From Robiginitomaculum sp. (GTDB lineage Bacteria > Pseudomonadota > Alphaproteobacteria > Caulobacterales > Maricaulaceae), in assembly GCA_021776615.1 (NCBI GenBank), contig JAJFFO010000002.1, positions 1 to 64,000 on the forward strand: 64,000 nucleotides of DNA, in the 5' to 3' direction. The position numbers were made by a program, and so were the translations under genes. Shown here in pieces: positions 44,081 to 53,684 of this stretch. The notes below the pieces were generated by a model. The model saw only the letters and a list, made by a program, of their open reading frames with translations. It ran no database searches and had not been told where the DNA came from. The number at the start of each line of letters is the position of its first letter. Position 1 is the stretch's first letter.

Positions 44081-45379
44081 ATGTATGATGCGCAAACCCT
44101 GCAAGCTGGCGCCGAGATGCACGCTTTGGCGCGGCAGCTTTTTCCGATTTGTCGCAGCCTTACCGGCAACGGGGTGCGCGAGACTTTAAGCGTGCTGCAA
44201 GGCCACATTCCAAATTTACAAATCCATGAAGTGCCAAGCGGTACCCAATGTTTTGATTGGCAAATTCCGCCCGAATGGAATATCAGCCAAGCATGGATAG
44301 AGGCGCCGGACGGTAATCGCATTGTTGATTTTGCCGACCATAATTTGCACGTGGTCGGCTATTCCACGCCGGTCGATCGCACCATTGGCCTCGATGAATT
44401 GCAAAAGCATTTGCACTCTTTGCCGGATCAGCCCGACGCCATCCCCTATATCACGTCCTATTATCAGGAACGCTGGGGTTTTTGCCTTACCGAAAACCAG
44501 CGCCGCACGCTCAAGCCGGGTGATTATAAGGTGAAAATAGCGGCCACGCTGAACCCGCACGGCAGTCTGACCTATGCAGATGTGCTAATTCCGGGGCACA
44601 GCAAAGAGGAGATGTTTCTCTCCACTTATGTCTGTCATCCATCTATGGCCAATAATGAGCTTTCCGGTCCGATGGTCGCCACTTGGCTAGCGAAATGGGT
44701 CAGCGAAAAGCCGCGCCGCTACAGCTACCGCTTTGTGTTTATCCCCGAGACCATTGGCTCGATCTGCTATCTCTCCAGACATTTGGCGCATTTGCAGGCC
44801 CATGTACGCGCCGGGTTTAACCTCACCTGCATAGGCGATGAGCGCACATTTTCCTTCCTGCCATCGCGGGCCGGCGATGGCTTCAGCGATCGCGCCGCTT
44901 TGCACGTGCTGAACGCCATGGCACCGGACTTTGTGCGCTATGACTGGCTGGATCGCGGCAGCGATGAGCGGCAATATTGCGCCCCCGGTGTGGATTTGCC
45001 GATGGCCAGCATCATGCGCTCCAAATTTCATACTTATCCTGAATATCACACTTCGCTGGACGATCTTGATTTTGTTACGCCAAGGGGGCTGGCGGGTGGT
45101 TATCTGGCCATGCAGCGGGCCTTGGAAGCGTTAGAGGCAAACCGGGTTTGGCGCGCCGCGCTGTTGTGCGAGCCGCAAATGGGGCGGCGCGGGCTATATT
45201 CGACTTTGGGCACGCGCACGCCGGAAACTGCTACGCGCTTGCGTATGCATATTCTCTCTTGCGCGGACGGGAATCATGATGTGTTGGCATTGGCGGAGAA
45301 ATTGCGCACGCCGATTTGGGAGTTAGTGCCGTTTATTGAGGAATTGGCGGCACATGGATTGTTGGAGGAAGTGGGATGA
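44081..45379 (+). CDS. DUF4910-type zinc aminopeptidase-like protein
   Basis: The 432-residue protein matches the group of DUF4910/DUF2172 peptidases. It begins with the helical ALARQLFPICRSLTGNGVRE, then VPSGTQCFDWQIPPEWNI; metal ligands lie in STYVCHPSMANNELSG (His, Glu) and in the ETIGS and GSDERQYC stretches, with a late His in FHTYPEYHTSLDD. A C-terminal winged-helix-like end (LRTPIWELVPFIEELAAHGL) follows. Members are often encoded in surface-polysaccharide or natural-product gene sets and may act on amide bonds of sugar or peptide intermediates. It overlaps the methyltransferase by 4 bases, so they act together. ATG 44081 is chosen; GTG 44072 is possible. Confidence 0.83.
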   Translation: MYDAQTLQAGAEMHALARQLFPICRSLTGNGVRETLSVLQGHIPNLQIHEVPSGTQCFDWQIPPEWNISQAWIEAPDGNRIVDFADHNLHVVGYSTPVDRTIGLDELQKHLHSLPDQPDAIPYITSYYQERWGFCLTENQRRTLKPGDYKVKIAATLNPHGSLTYADVLIPGHSKEEMFLSTYVCHPSMANNELSGPMVATWLAKWVSEKPRRYSYRFVFIPETIGSICYLSRHLAHLQAHVRAGFNLTCIGDERTFSFLPSRAGDGFSDRAALHVLNAMAPDFVRYDWLDRGSDERQYCAPGVDLPMASIMRSKFHTYPEYHTSLDDLDFVTPRGLAGGYLAMQRALEALEANRVWRAALLCEPQMGRRGLYSTLGTRTPETATRLRMHILSCADGNHDVLALAEKLRTPIWELVPFIEELAAHGLLEEVG

Positions 45380-46272
45380 GCGATAAGAAAACCGTGGCGG
45401 TGGCCGATCATTACAATGCGGTGGTTGATGACTATCACCTCAATTATGATGATGATGCCCATAAAACCCTGCCGCATTATCCGGCGAACTATTTTCGCCT
45501 GAAAATGCTCAAGCGCGAAGTGAAAAAGCTGGGCGCAACCTCCATGTACGAAACTGGGCTGGGTGAGGGGACGCCATTGGCGCACATGGCCAATATGGGC
45601 CTGCGGGTGGCTGGCAGCGATATTGCGCAAAATATGGTGGCTGCCGCCAAAGCCAATTTTAGCCGTCGTGGTCTGGACCCGGATGTGGTGCAGATCGGTA
45701 ATATTGATGATCCGGCCAGTTATGCCAATCAGTTGGAAGGCGGCTTGTTTGACGCGATGATGGCATCGGGCGTGTTGCCCCATGTGGCTGATGACCAGCA
45801 AGCACTGCGCAATATGCGCGCCATTGTGCGCCCCGGTGGCTCGGTGTTTATTGAGTTTCGCAATAAAATGTTTTCGCTATTCACGCTTAATCGCTTCACC
45901 AAGGAGTTTTTTCTGGACGAATTGCTGCCCGGTGTATCCGCGCCTATTCGCGATGCTGTCGCGCAAGAGCTGGATCAGCGTTTGGCGACCAACTTGCCAC
46001 CGCTGCGCGATAAAAATGAGGGCGGCGACGGGCCTGGCTATGACCTTATTCAGGCGAACTATCACAACCCGCTTGAATTGTTGGAGCAGTTTGAGAAATT
46101 GGGTTTCTCCAACATGAAAATCCACTGGTATCATTTCCATCCGGCTCCCCCAATGTTGGAAAATGCTATTGGACCGGCTTTTCGGGAAGCGGCGATGCAG
46201 ATGGAGTTTGATAGCTCGTGGCGCGGCATGTTCCTGTGTTCGGCCGGCGTGGTGCAGGCGGTGCGTTCGTAA
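45376..46272 (+). CDS. Class I SAM-dependent methyltransferase
   Basis: The 298-residue protein has motif I in MYETGLGEGTPLAHMANMGL, the acidic end of strand 2 in VAGSDIAQNM, and the motif IV/V region FDAMMASGVLPHVADDQQAL with MRAIVRPGGSVFIEF, all of the Rossmann-fold methyltransferase family. The first half after the N-terminus (DHYNAVVDDYHLNYDDDAHK) resembles small-molecule methyltransferases. The substrate is unknown. It is translationally coupled (ATGA) to the DUF4910 protein. Confidence 0.85.
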   Translation: MSDKKTVAVADHYNAVVDDYHLNYDDDAHKTLPHYPANYFRLKMLKREVKKLGATSMYETGLGEGTPLAHMANMGLRVAGSDIAQNMVAAAKANFSRRGLDPDVVQIGNIDDPASYANQLEGGLFDAMMASGVLPHVADDQQALRNMRAIVRPGGSVFIEFRNKMFSLFTLNRFTKEFFLDELLPGVSAPIRDAVAQELDQRLATNLPPLRDKNEGGDGPGYDLIQANYHNPLELLEQFEKLGFSNMKIHWYHFHPAPPMLENAIGPAFREAAMQMEFDSSWRGMFLCSAGVVQAVRS

Positions 46273-46409
46273 GCGCCTCGGCGCGCGGTGTTTGAGGTTC
46301 TGCAATTACAGGCGCTGTGATTGAAGATCTGTGGTTTTGCGCTTTGTTCACTTCGCTTTAAGCGAATAGGGTCATCTTGCGAATCACAAGGGGTGGTCAG
46401 GTTCGAGAT

Positions 46410-47720
46410 ATGAGTTTTACGGCACGGATTCTTGTTGTTGCGCACGAAGAAGGTGCCCTTAGCGAGGCCGCAGAGCGGCTGGATCGCCTTGGGCTGAAAA
46501 CAATACAAGCTAGTTCTGATGAGGAAGCGGAAATTGCCGCCACCGATTTTGCCGTTGAAGCGGTGATGATTGATGGACTTGGGCGTTCTTTTGACGACGT
46601 TGTCGCTTTGGCAAAGCGTATCAAGGCGGCGGTGGGTGAGCGTCCTTTACCAATTTTGGCGGTGGCCGAGCAAAGTGAAAACACACCCGGCGAGGGATTG
46701 TTTGCCAGTCTGCTGCGCCCGCCCGTACACCCGGCGCAATTAGAGGCGCGCCTGCAAGCGGCATTGCGGGTTGCGTTGATGGAAGAAGAGGCGGTGCAGC
46801 GGCGCAAAACCATGGCCTCGCTGGGCGAAGACGCATTTGCGGATTTTCCGGCGGGCATGGATAAAGAGCCGCCAGCGATTTTGTTTGTTGGTGCCGCCGC
46901 GCCGCAATTTATTGCTCTTAAAAACGCGCTGGAACAGGCGGGTGCCCACGTGACCGCGGCCATGACCTCCTTCACCGCGTTTGATTATCTGCATGACCGC
47001 AGTTTTGATGCGATTGTGCTCAATGCTCTTGGCGAAAACGAACCGGCTTTCACCATTGTTGCCGCCATGCGGCGCAATACGCGCCTGTTTCATGTCCCGG
47101 CAATATTGCTGGTCGACCCCAATAAATTTGATGAAGTTGACGAGGCCTATGCCCGTGGGGCTAGCGACTTGATGCACGCCAATGCCAATGAGGCAGTGAC
47201 CCGTCAGCGCATTTTAGGCTTGGCACGCGAACGTCGTCGTCATGAGCAGACCAAAGCCATGTTTGAAAGCGTGCGAACCACCGCCGTGATCGACAAAGAG
47301 TCAGGCCTGTTTAATCCGACATTTTTCGCCAATCATCTGGCGCGTATGACGCGGCGCGCGCGCGAGATAAACCGACCGCTTTCTCTGGCGGTGTTGCGCG
47401 CGTCGACGCCACCAAATATCGAACAGCTTTATCGCGAATCGGCGCGGCGGCAATTGGGCGGCATGTTGCGCCATCTGGTGCGTGCTGAGGACATGGCATC
47501 GCGCCTTGGGGCCGGTGCGTTTGCCATTGTTATGCCGGGCACGGCGGAGGTTTCAGCAGCGATTGCGGCCAAGCGGATCGAGGGTGTGATTGATTGCACC
47601 GCCTTTGAAAGCGGCAATGACGAGAAGCCATTTCAGTTGGAGTTGGAAACCCGCGTGGTCGGATTGCGCGCCCGCGAATCCAGTGAAGGCTTACTGCAGC
47701 GCGCGTTAAATGACGCCTAA
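46410..47720 (+). CDS. PopA-like response regulator with degenerate GGDEF domain
   Basis: A 436-residue protein with the PleD architecture. Receiver 1 (residues ~5-120) keeps a possible phosphoacceptor Asp in AVMIDGLG; receiver 2 (~160-275) has Asn in the equivalent place (AIVLNALGENE). The GGDEF domain (~300-430) begins DKESGLFNPTFFANHL, but the catalytic GG(D/E)EF is GAGAF (RLGAGAFAIVMPG), so cyclase activity is not expected. This is the pattern of PopA of Caulobacter, a c-di-GMP effector in cell-cycle control. It is close to divK-pleD here, supporting the assignment. ATG 46410 is chosen from context (MSFTARILVVAHEE). Confidence 0.8.
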   Translation: MSFTARILVVAHEEGALSEAAERLDRLGLKTIQASSDEEAEIAATDFAVEAVMIDGLGRSFDDVVALAKRIKAAVGERPLPILAVAEQSENTPGEGLFASLLRPPVHPAQLEARLQAALRVALMEEEAVQRRKTMASLGEDAFADFPAGMDKEPPAILFVGAAAPQFIALKNALEQAGAHVTAAMTSFTAFDYLHDRSFDAIVLNALGENEPAFTIVAAMRRNTRLFHVPAILLVDPNKFDEVDEAYARGASDLMHANANEAVTRQRILGLARERRRHEQTKAMFESVRTTAVIDKESGLFNPTFFANHLARMTRRAREINRPLSLAVLRASTPPNIEQLYRESARRQLGGMLRHLVRAEDMASRLGAGAFAIVMPGTAEVSAAIAAKRIEGVIDCTAFESGNDEKPFQLELETRVVGLRARESSEGLLQRALNDA

Positions 47721-47747
47721 GGTTCGTGGCGCTTTGTGGGGCTTTGC

Positions 47748-49040
47748 TTATTTGCTCTTCGGCTTTTTAACCTTCTTTGATTGATCCAAAGCGCGACCCT
47801 TTTGTATTGCGGTGTCGCCAAATTTGGCACGGGCTTCGTCCATAGCCCGTTCGGCCAAGGCCCGGCGAGGGGCCTCATTGTCCAATAAATCATGATATTG
47901 GTCGCCCTCTTGGGAAGCGCAGAGCGACGAAAACCCGGCACCGATAAGACGAAAGGCGCGGCCATCAGCGAGTTTTTGCAGACTGGGTTGCAAGGTGCGA
48001 AACAGAATGTCGGCCAAATCGCTGGGCGGATTGAGCGGTTTCTGGCGGGTAATGATCTGGTGGACATTGTCTTTCAGCTTCAGCACTGCGGTGCCACCGG
48101 CCAGCTTTTTGGCTTTGGCCATGCGGGCGGCGCGCTCGCATTGGCGCCATAAATGCCGCTCTAACGTCTGCAAATCGGTAATATCATCGTTAAATGTGGT
48201 TTCAGAAGAAATCGATTTTCGTTTTTGCGCAGGCGAGACTTTGCGTGTGTCTATGCCGCGCGCCAGGCGTGCCAATTGTAGGCCTTGTTCGCCAAAATGC
48301 TTGGCCATATCGGCATCCGGACGGTTTTGAATATGGGCAATTTTGGTAAGCCCTTGCGCGGCCAGCTTGCGGCTTAAGGCCGGGCCAACGCCAAAGATGA
48401 AATCCACCGGCTTTTGCGCAAGAAAGGTCAAGGTTTCCGCCTCGCCAATCATTGAAAAGCCGCTGGGCTTATCAAGGTCCGAGGCAATTTTGGCTAGAAA
48501 TTTATTGTAGGACAGGCCGATGGAGACGGTGATGCCCATTTGCTGGCGTATTCTTTGTTGCAGCCGCAACAAGGTTTGCACAGGCGGTCCGTGATGCACC
48601 CGTTCGGTGCCGGTCAGATCCAGAAAGGCTTCGTCAATGGAAACCGGTTCGACCAAGGGGGTCAGGGTGCGCATAAGCTCGCGAAGCCGTTCACCTTCCG
48701 CAACATATTTGGCCATATTTGGCGACAGAATTTTGGCGACCGGGCATTTTCGCTTGGCCTGATATATCGGCATGGCTGAGTGCACGCCAAAGGCACGCGC
48801 CAGATAGCAGGCGGTGGAAACCACCCCCCGTCGGCCATTGCCGCCAATGATTAGTGGTATCGCCGCCAAGCTCGGATCGTCACGCTTTTCAACGGCGGCG
48901 TAGAAGGCATCGCAATCAATATGGGCGATGCCAAGCTTGGCGGCATCCTTATGGCTGAGTACGTCCGTGCTGCCGCAGGATGCGCAAGAGTGCGCATCTG
49001 GTGCTGCGCAAAAGCAGGAGCGGCACCAATGCTCAAGCAT
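47748..49040 (-). CDS. dinB: DNA polymerase IV with N-terminal zinc ribbon
   Basis: A 430-residue Y-family translesion polymerase. Residues 1-30 contain Cys pairs (CRSCFCA, CASCGS) of a zinc-ribbon extension usual in alphaproteobacteria. The catalytic residues are in HIDCDAFYAAVEKRDDPSL and SIDEAFLDLTG; GVGPALSRKLAAQGL is the thumb helix-hairpin-helix. ATG 49040 has AGGAG about 9 nt upstream; an upstream TTG in frame is not favoured. It is convergent with the PopA-like gene and divergent from divK, and an SOS box lies 71 nt upstream. Confidence 0.94.
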   Translation of the reverse strand: MLEHWCRSCFCAAPDAHSCASCGSTDVLSHKDAAKLGIAHIDCDAFYAAVEKRDDPSLAAIPLIIGGNGRRGVVSTACYLARAFGVHSAMPIYQAKRKCPVAKILSPNMAKYVAEGERLRELMRTLTPLVEPVSIDEAFLDLTGTERVHHGPPVQTLLRLQQRIRQQMGITVSIGLSYNKFLAKIASDLDKPSGFSMIGEAETLTFLAQKPVDFIFGVGPALSRKLAAQGLTKIAHIQNRPDADMAKHFGEQGLQLARLARGIDTRKVSPAQKRKSISSETTFNDDITDLQTLERHLWRQCERAARMAKAKKLAGGTAVLKLKDNVHQIITRQKPLNPPSDLADILFRTLQPSLQKLADGRAFRLIGAGFSSLCASQEGDQYHDLLDNEAPRRALAERAMDEARAKFGDTAIQKGRALDQSKKVKKPKSK

Positions 49041-49110
49041 TGGAGCGCGCTCCTGCCGCCAGCCGACACGTCCGCCATTGCGCAAAATATGGATAATGAT
49101 TTCGGTTAAT

Positions 49111-49125
49111 GTTCATGGTATGTTC
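49111..49125. promoter_or_regulatory. LexA (SOS) box upstream of dinB
   Basis: GTTC-ATGGTAT-GTTC at 49111-49125 matches exactly the alphaproteobacterial LexA consensus GTTC-N7-GTTC. It lies in the dinB-divK intergenic region, 71 nt before the dinB start on the minus strand and 121 nt before divK, so it most likely makes dinB damage-inducible. Confidence 0.85.
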
Positions 49126-49246
49126 ATTATCTGGCGATTTAATAGGCGGATCAAGGGTTATTTAAGGGTTTAGGCGTATAACGGTTTTTAAGAATAAAAA
49201 TGTGTTGGATGAACAGGTGGTGGGCGCAAGCGCCATGCTAAAGGCT

Positions 49247-49609
49247 ATGCCAAAGAAAGTCTTAATTGTTGAAGATAATGAGCTGAACATGAAATTATTC
49301 CATGATCTGCTTGAAGCTCATGGCTATGAGACCTTGCAAACCCAAGAGGGTTTGAAGGCTTTGGACATTGCCCGCGAACATCGGCCAGACCTTATCTTGA
49401 TGGATATTCAATTGCCCGAAGTTTCAGGCTTGGAAGTCACTAAATGGCTCAAAGCTGATGAAGATTTGGCGGCTATTCCGGTCATTGCCGTGACGGCTTT
49501 TGCCATGAAGGGCGATGAGGAGCGTATTCGCGAAGGCGGCTGCGAGGCCTATATTTCCAAGCCGATAACGGTAAGCACATTTTTGGAAACCATCCGCAAG
49601 CATTTATAG
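49247..49609 (+). CDS. divK: Single-domain cell-cycle response regulator DivK
   Basis: A 120-residue stand-alone receiver. The sequence [40 protein letters not shown] (Asp phosphoacceptor), [20 protein letters not shown] and SKPI are the characteristic DivK sequence. In Caulobacter it is phosphorylated by DivJ and dephosphorylated by PleC, controlling the CtrA pathway through DivL and CckA. It is followed 13 nt later by pleD, the classic gene pair. ATG 49247 (MPKKV) is chosen; ATG 49235 is possible. Confidence 0.95.
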   Translation: MPKKVLIVEDNELNMKLFHDLLEAHGYETLQTQEGLKALDIAREHRPDLILMDIQLPEVSGLEVTKWLKADEDLAAIPVIAVTAFAMKGDEERIREGGCEAYISKPITVSTFLETIRKHL

Positions 49610-49622
49610 TGGGACGGCAGAG

Positions 49623-51020
49623 ATGAGCGGTCGCATTCTTGTTGTTGACGATATTGATGCCAATGTTCGGCTGCTTAAAGCCAAATTGGAAGTCGAATAT
49701 TTTGACGTAATCACTGCCGACAATGGCCCCGATGCCATTGCCTTGGCGCGCAAAGCCATTCCGGACCTTATTTTGCTCGACGTTATGATGCCCGGCATGG
49801 ACGGGTATGAGGTTTGCCGCAAGCTCAAAGACGATCCGCGCACCCGGCATATTCCGGTGGTTATGGTCACGGCGTTGGACCAGCAGGAAAACCGGGTCGA
49901 GGGCTTGCAGTCGGGCGCTGATGATTTTCTGGCCAAACCCATTGATGATGTAGCTTTGTTTGCGCGGGTGCGCTCGCTATTGCGGCTAAAAATTGTCATG
50001 GACGAATTGCGTCAACGCGAGGCCAGTGGGCGGGCGTTGGGCGCGATTAACGATCTGCTTCCCGATGCGGCGCAAGAAGATACGCCAGCCAGAATTATGA
50101 TTCTGGAAGACGATGAACATCAGGGACAACGCCTGTCCGAGAAATTGGGTGGGGACTATATTCATGTTCTGACCTGTGATCCGCGTGAGGCGTCGGAACG
50201 CTTGCGCACCGAGCGGTTTGATCTGTTCATCGTAAATCTGGCGGCCCGCGGTTTTGACGGTTTGCGCCTGTGTGCGCGTATTCGCTCCGATGAAAAAGGT
50301 CGTTTGATGCCGATTTTGGCGTTGGTAAATGGTGATAATCGTGAACGTACAGTGCGGGCGTTGGACATTGGTGTGAATGATATTTTACCGCGACCGGTCG
50401 ATAAGAATGAGTTGGTGGCGCGGGTGCACACGCAATTAAAGCAAAAAAAATACGTCGATACTTTGCGTCAATCCCTGGATGCCAGTTTTGAGATGTCGAT
50501 TACCGATCAACTCACTGGCTTGCACAATCGCCGCTTTATGAAGGCCCGGCTGGACGATGCATTGGCACGGGCGGCGCGCGGTATTGAACCAGCCTCGGTG
50601 ATGATTGCCGATGTGGATTTCTTCAAACCAGTGAATGACACGTATGGCCATGATGCGGGCGACAGAGTGTTGCAAGAATTGGCGGTGCGTTTAAAGGCCA
50701 ATATGCGCGCTATCGACGTTGTCTGTCGTTATGGCGGCGAAGAATTTGTGGTGGTGATGCCGGGCTCCGATGACATAGCCGCCCTGCAGGCGGCGGAACG
50801 CTTGCGCATTGCCGTTGCCGCTGAGCCATTTGCGCTTGGTCAAAATCAACGCAGTATTGACATCACCATCAGTGCGGGCGTGGCGCAAATAAGGGCAGGC
50901 GAGGACAATGAGGCGGCCTTGAAACGGGCCGACCACGCGCTCTATCGCGCCAAGCAGGACGGGCGAAATCGCGTCGTTATGGATGAGCAATCAATAGCAA
51001 AGACGGCGTCTGGCCAATAG
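49623..51020 (+). CDS. pleD: Response regulator diguanylate cyclase PleD
   Basis: The 465-residue protein makes c-di-GMP when phosphorylated. Receiver 1 has phosphoacceptor Asp in LILLDVMMPG; receiver 2 (residues ~155-280) has Asn instead (LFIVNLAARG) and acts as a dimerisation adaptor in the family. The GGDEF domain begins SITDQLTGLHNRRFMKARL; the active-site motif is GGEEF, preceded by RAID, the RxxD inhibitory site for product feedback. ADVDFFKPVNDTYGHDAGD is also normal. It sits 13 nt after divK and is convergent with rpmG. Confidence 0.97.
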   Translation: MSGRILVVDDIDANVRLLKAKLEVEYFDVITADNGPDAIALARKAIPDLILLDVMMPGMDGYEVCRKLKDDPRTRHIPVVMVTALDQQENRVEGLQSGADDFLAKPIDDVALFARVRSLLRLKIVMDELRQREASGRALGAINDLLPDAAQEDTPARIMILEDDEHQGQRLSEKLGGDYIHVLTCDPREASERLRTERFDLFIVNLAARGFDGLRLCARIRSDEKGRLMPILALVNGDNRERTVRALDIGVNDILPRPVDKNELVARVHTQLKQKKYVDTLRQSLDASFEMSITDQLTGLHNRRFMKARLDDALARAARGIEPASVMIADVDFFKPVNDTYGHDAGDRVLQELAVRLKANMRAIDVVCRYGGEEFVVVMPGSDDIAALQAAERLRIAVAAEPFALGQNQRSIDITISAGVAQIRAGEDNEAALKRADHALYRAKQDGRNRVVMDEQSIAKTASGQ

Positions 51021-51082
51021 CCAAACACCTGATAAAGCAAGCAAGATAAAAGGGCCGAGCGTAGGAGCTTGGCCGAATATAT

Positions 51083-51250
51083 TTACTTGATTTTGCCTTC
51101 TTTGAAATCAACGTGTTTGCGCACAACAGGGTCATACTTTTTCAAAACCAATTTCTCGGTCATGGTGCGCGAATTCTTTTTCGCGACGTAGAAAAAGCCG
51201 GTGTCCGCCGTAGAGTTTAGACGAATTTTGATGGTGGCAGCTTTAGCCAT
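51083..51250 (-). CDS. rpmG: 50S ribosomal protein L33
   Basis: L33 (55 residues) is near the E-site. [20 protein letters not shown] and [15 protein letters not shown] fit; it lacks the four cysteines of the zinc-binding form. The start is ATG 51250. Position next to pleD is conserved in alphaproteobacteria. A weak GGCC-AGC/GCT-GGCC stem (51055-51075) lies just past its end. Confidence 0.97.
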   Translation of the reverse strand: MAKAATIKIRLNSTADTGFFYVAKKNSRTMTEKLVLKKYDPVVRKHVDFKEGKIK

Positions 51251-51321
51251 CGGTATGATTCCCTTATCTTTCCGGGTGTCCCCGGCGCAAGCCGCGCAAC
51301 ATACTGCCCGCGTGCGCCCTG

Positions 51322-52503
51322 TCAACCACGCTGTTGTAGTGAGCGCAGCAATGCCGTCAGTGGATAAATCAGGCCAATCAGTAATAAGCCCAACAACGCG
51401 CCATCGGGGTTGATAAAGTCCAAAAGTGGACCGACCAGAAGCGGGCCAAACAGCGCCCCAACACCATACATGGTCACCAACGCCGCATTGGCATTGGTCA
51501 TTTCTGCGGTTTTGAATTTTTGTCCAATAATGCCCATGGCCAATACATACAGCCCTTCAATGATGCCCACATAAAGAAAGAAAATGAGATATACGGCCGG
51601 GGAAAGGGTGAGGCCGGAGAAATACAACAGAATCGGCGCAATCAAAGCTGCCGCCGCGCACGCCAGCATTAAGCGATAGCGATCTACATAATCGCCCAGC
51701 CAGCTGATTGGCAATTGTAGCAATATCACGCCCAATGCGCCTACCGCGATGAGCAATTGTGCGTTGGTTTCGCCATAGCCCGAACGATAAGCCCAGATCG
51801 GGCCAAAATGCATGGCTGAGGTTTCAACCGCACCAAATACCAAAGCGGCGACCATAATGCGCGGCGCCTTGAAAATAGTAGTCATCATGGCGCGAAAATT
51901 ATTGGCGGTGGTTTTGCTGATCTGCAAATCAGGACCGGGCAGCAAAAGCGGTAGAATCGCAATGAGACATAGCACCGCCCCGGCCAAAAACGGCGCCCAG
52001 CCGCGCACGCCCAACACCGCGACGGTCAGGCCGCCCAGCCCAAAGCCCGCGCCCAACACCATGGAGTATATGCCCAAAACCCGCCCGCGCATTTTTTCCG
52101 GCGCCAATTGAATAATCCACGTTTCACTGGCGACAAACAGCAAGGCAACAGCCGCGCCCGAGGTAAAGCGCAGCGCCATCCATACCGGTACGGACGGAAA
52201 TAGCTTGTAAGCAACGAAGCTAAACGCCGTATAAGCCAAGCAGGCAATAAGGAAGGGCCGGGTGGGTACCCGCGCCAAAATCGCTGGCGCGAACGGGGCA
52301 ATGAGAATTGTAGACAGCGCCGCCATCAACGCATTGAGGCCGATAATGATGCCCAAGCCGGTCATGAACTCCAGATTGAACGCCAAAAGCGGCAGGCCCA
52401 GCCCAAAAGACATGCCGGCAATGCTGACGCACGAAATCGCAGCAGCGGCAGAGGTTTTCCAGCCCGGCAGGGGAGCGTCAGGGTTTTGGGTCTCAGGGGA
52501 CAT
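51322..52503 (-). CDS. MFS transporter
   Basis: A 393-residue protein with 12 predicted transmembrane segments. After the second helix the cytosolic loop is [14 protein letters not shown], and [20 protein letters not shown] after helix 4-5 resembles the YcaD/UMF-type group of small MFS proteins. [15 protein letters not shown] is the second half-loop (motif A, GxxxDRxxR). The substrate is not predictable. ATG 52503 is chosen because the in-frame codon before it (52521) is TTG. Confidence 0.88.
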   Translation of the reverse strand: MSPETQNPDAPLPGWKTSAAAAISCVSIAGMSFGLGLPLLAFNLEFMTGLGIIIGLNALMAALSTILIAPFAPAILARVPTRPFLIACLAYTAFSFVAYKLFPSVPVWMALRFTSGAAVALLFVASETWIIQLAPEKMRGRVLGIYSMVLGAGFGLGGLTVAVLGVRGWAPFLAGAVLCLIAILPLLLPGPDLQISKTTANNFRAMMTTIFKAPRIMVAALVFGAVETSAMHFGPIWAYRSGYGETNAQLLIAVGALGVILLQLPISWLGDYVDRYRLMLACAAAALIAPILLYFSGLTLSPAVYLIFFLYVGIIEGLYVLAMGIIGQKFKTAEMTNANAALVTMYGVGALFGPLLVGPLLDFINPDGALLGLLLIGLIYPLTALLRSLQQRG

Positions 52504-52754
52504 GGTGGCAATAACAGTCAAATAGGAGGTAAGAGAAGGTGTGGGTAATGGTCTAGACCCGCATTGTCATCTAATTTTCGGATACTAAACTAAACACAGA
52601 GAAATTGGTGGCATTATCGCCACATTAACTTTTGCAATGCACGCCTAGAGCGCAACGAGTCTTGCATGTCCATATGGGTATGCTGATATGCAAAGCTTGA
52701 GTTTGGAATTCGAATCGGGCGTATCGGCCCGCCCGGCATGGAAATAAGGATAAG

Positions 52755-53384
52755 ATGATGAAAGATCCACAAGACGTAATGATGAATTTGGTGCCGATGG
52801 TGGTTGAGCAGACCAGCCGGGGTGAACGCGCCTTTGATATTTTCTCGCGCCTGCTCAAAGAGCGCATTATTTTTCTCACCGGTCAGGTTGAGGACGGCAT
52901 GGCCAGCCTGATTACTGCGCAGCTTTTGTTTTTAGAATCAGAAAACCCGAAAAAAGAAATTTCCATGTACATTAATTCACCCGGCGGCGTGGTAACGTCC
53001 GGCCTGGCGATTTATGACACCATGCAATACATCAAATCACCGGTTTCGACCGCCTGCATTGGTCAGGCGGCTTCCATGGGGGCCTTGCTACTGACGGCCG
53101 GGGAGAAGGGCCTGCGCTTCGCCACGCCAAATGCACGGGTTATGGTGCACCAGCCATCGGGTGGTTTTCAGGGCCAAGCATCGGACATTGTGCGCCATGC
53201 AGAGGATATTGTTAAAGTCAAGCGCCGGTTGAACGAAATTTTCGTTAAACATACCGAGCAACCTTATGATGTTATTGAGGAAACTCTGGACCGTGATCAC
53301 TTCATGACTGCCGATGAGACCAAGGAATTCGGCCTTATTGATCAGGTTTATGAGCGCCGCGAGGGCGATGACGGCGAGGATTGA
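52755..53384 (+). CDS. clpP: ATP-dependent Clp protease proteolytic subunit
   Basis: The 209-residue serine peptidase forms the 14-mer chamber that works with ClpX and ClpA. Catalytic residues are Ser107 (GQAASMGA), His132 (MVHQPSGG) and Asp181 (DRDHFMT). AAGGATAAG precedes ATG 52755. In alphaproteobacteria clpP-clpX turn over CtrA, linking this locus to the cell-cycle genes nearby. It is followed by a 300-bp gap before clpX. Confidence 0.97.
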   Translation: MMKDPQDVMMNLVPMVVEQTSRGERAFDIFSRLLKERIIFLTGQVEDGMASLITAQLLFLESENPKKEISMYINSPGGVVTSGLAIYDTMQYIKSPVSTACIGQAASMGALLLTAGEKGLRFATPNARVMVHQPSGGFQGQASDIVRHAEDIVKVKRRLNEIFVKHTEQPYDVIEETLDRDHFMTADETKEFGLIDQVYERREGDDGED

Positions 53385-53684
53385 TCAATCGGCAGGACCG
53401 CCAATTGATATAATCCAGATGGTGATTGAAGAGTTGAAGGCTTGGCTTATTTTATTGCCGTAAATCGCGATGAAGTGGGTGGTCGGCGGTCTGGTGGTAA
53501 TAACCCTCGGTGAAGATGTCGAAAGCTGAGGCGGTGTTTGGCCGTTAAGCATATATTGAAGACTTGTAGTTGATACTGGGTTTTAGGGTTTGAATGTTGT
53601 GGGCCTTGGCCTATTATTCGAATATGTGATCGTGGCTATCGGCTGATAAAGGCCGGGCGGGTCAACGGAATTGTGGAGCGTGAC
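53385..53684. other. Intergenic region between clpP and clpX
   Basis: The 300 bp contain no convincing gene, strong terminator or recognisable operator. Its length suggests that clpX has its own promoter here. Confidence 0.5.
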
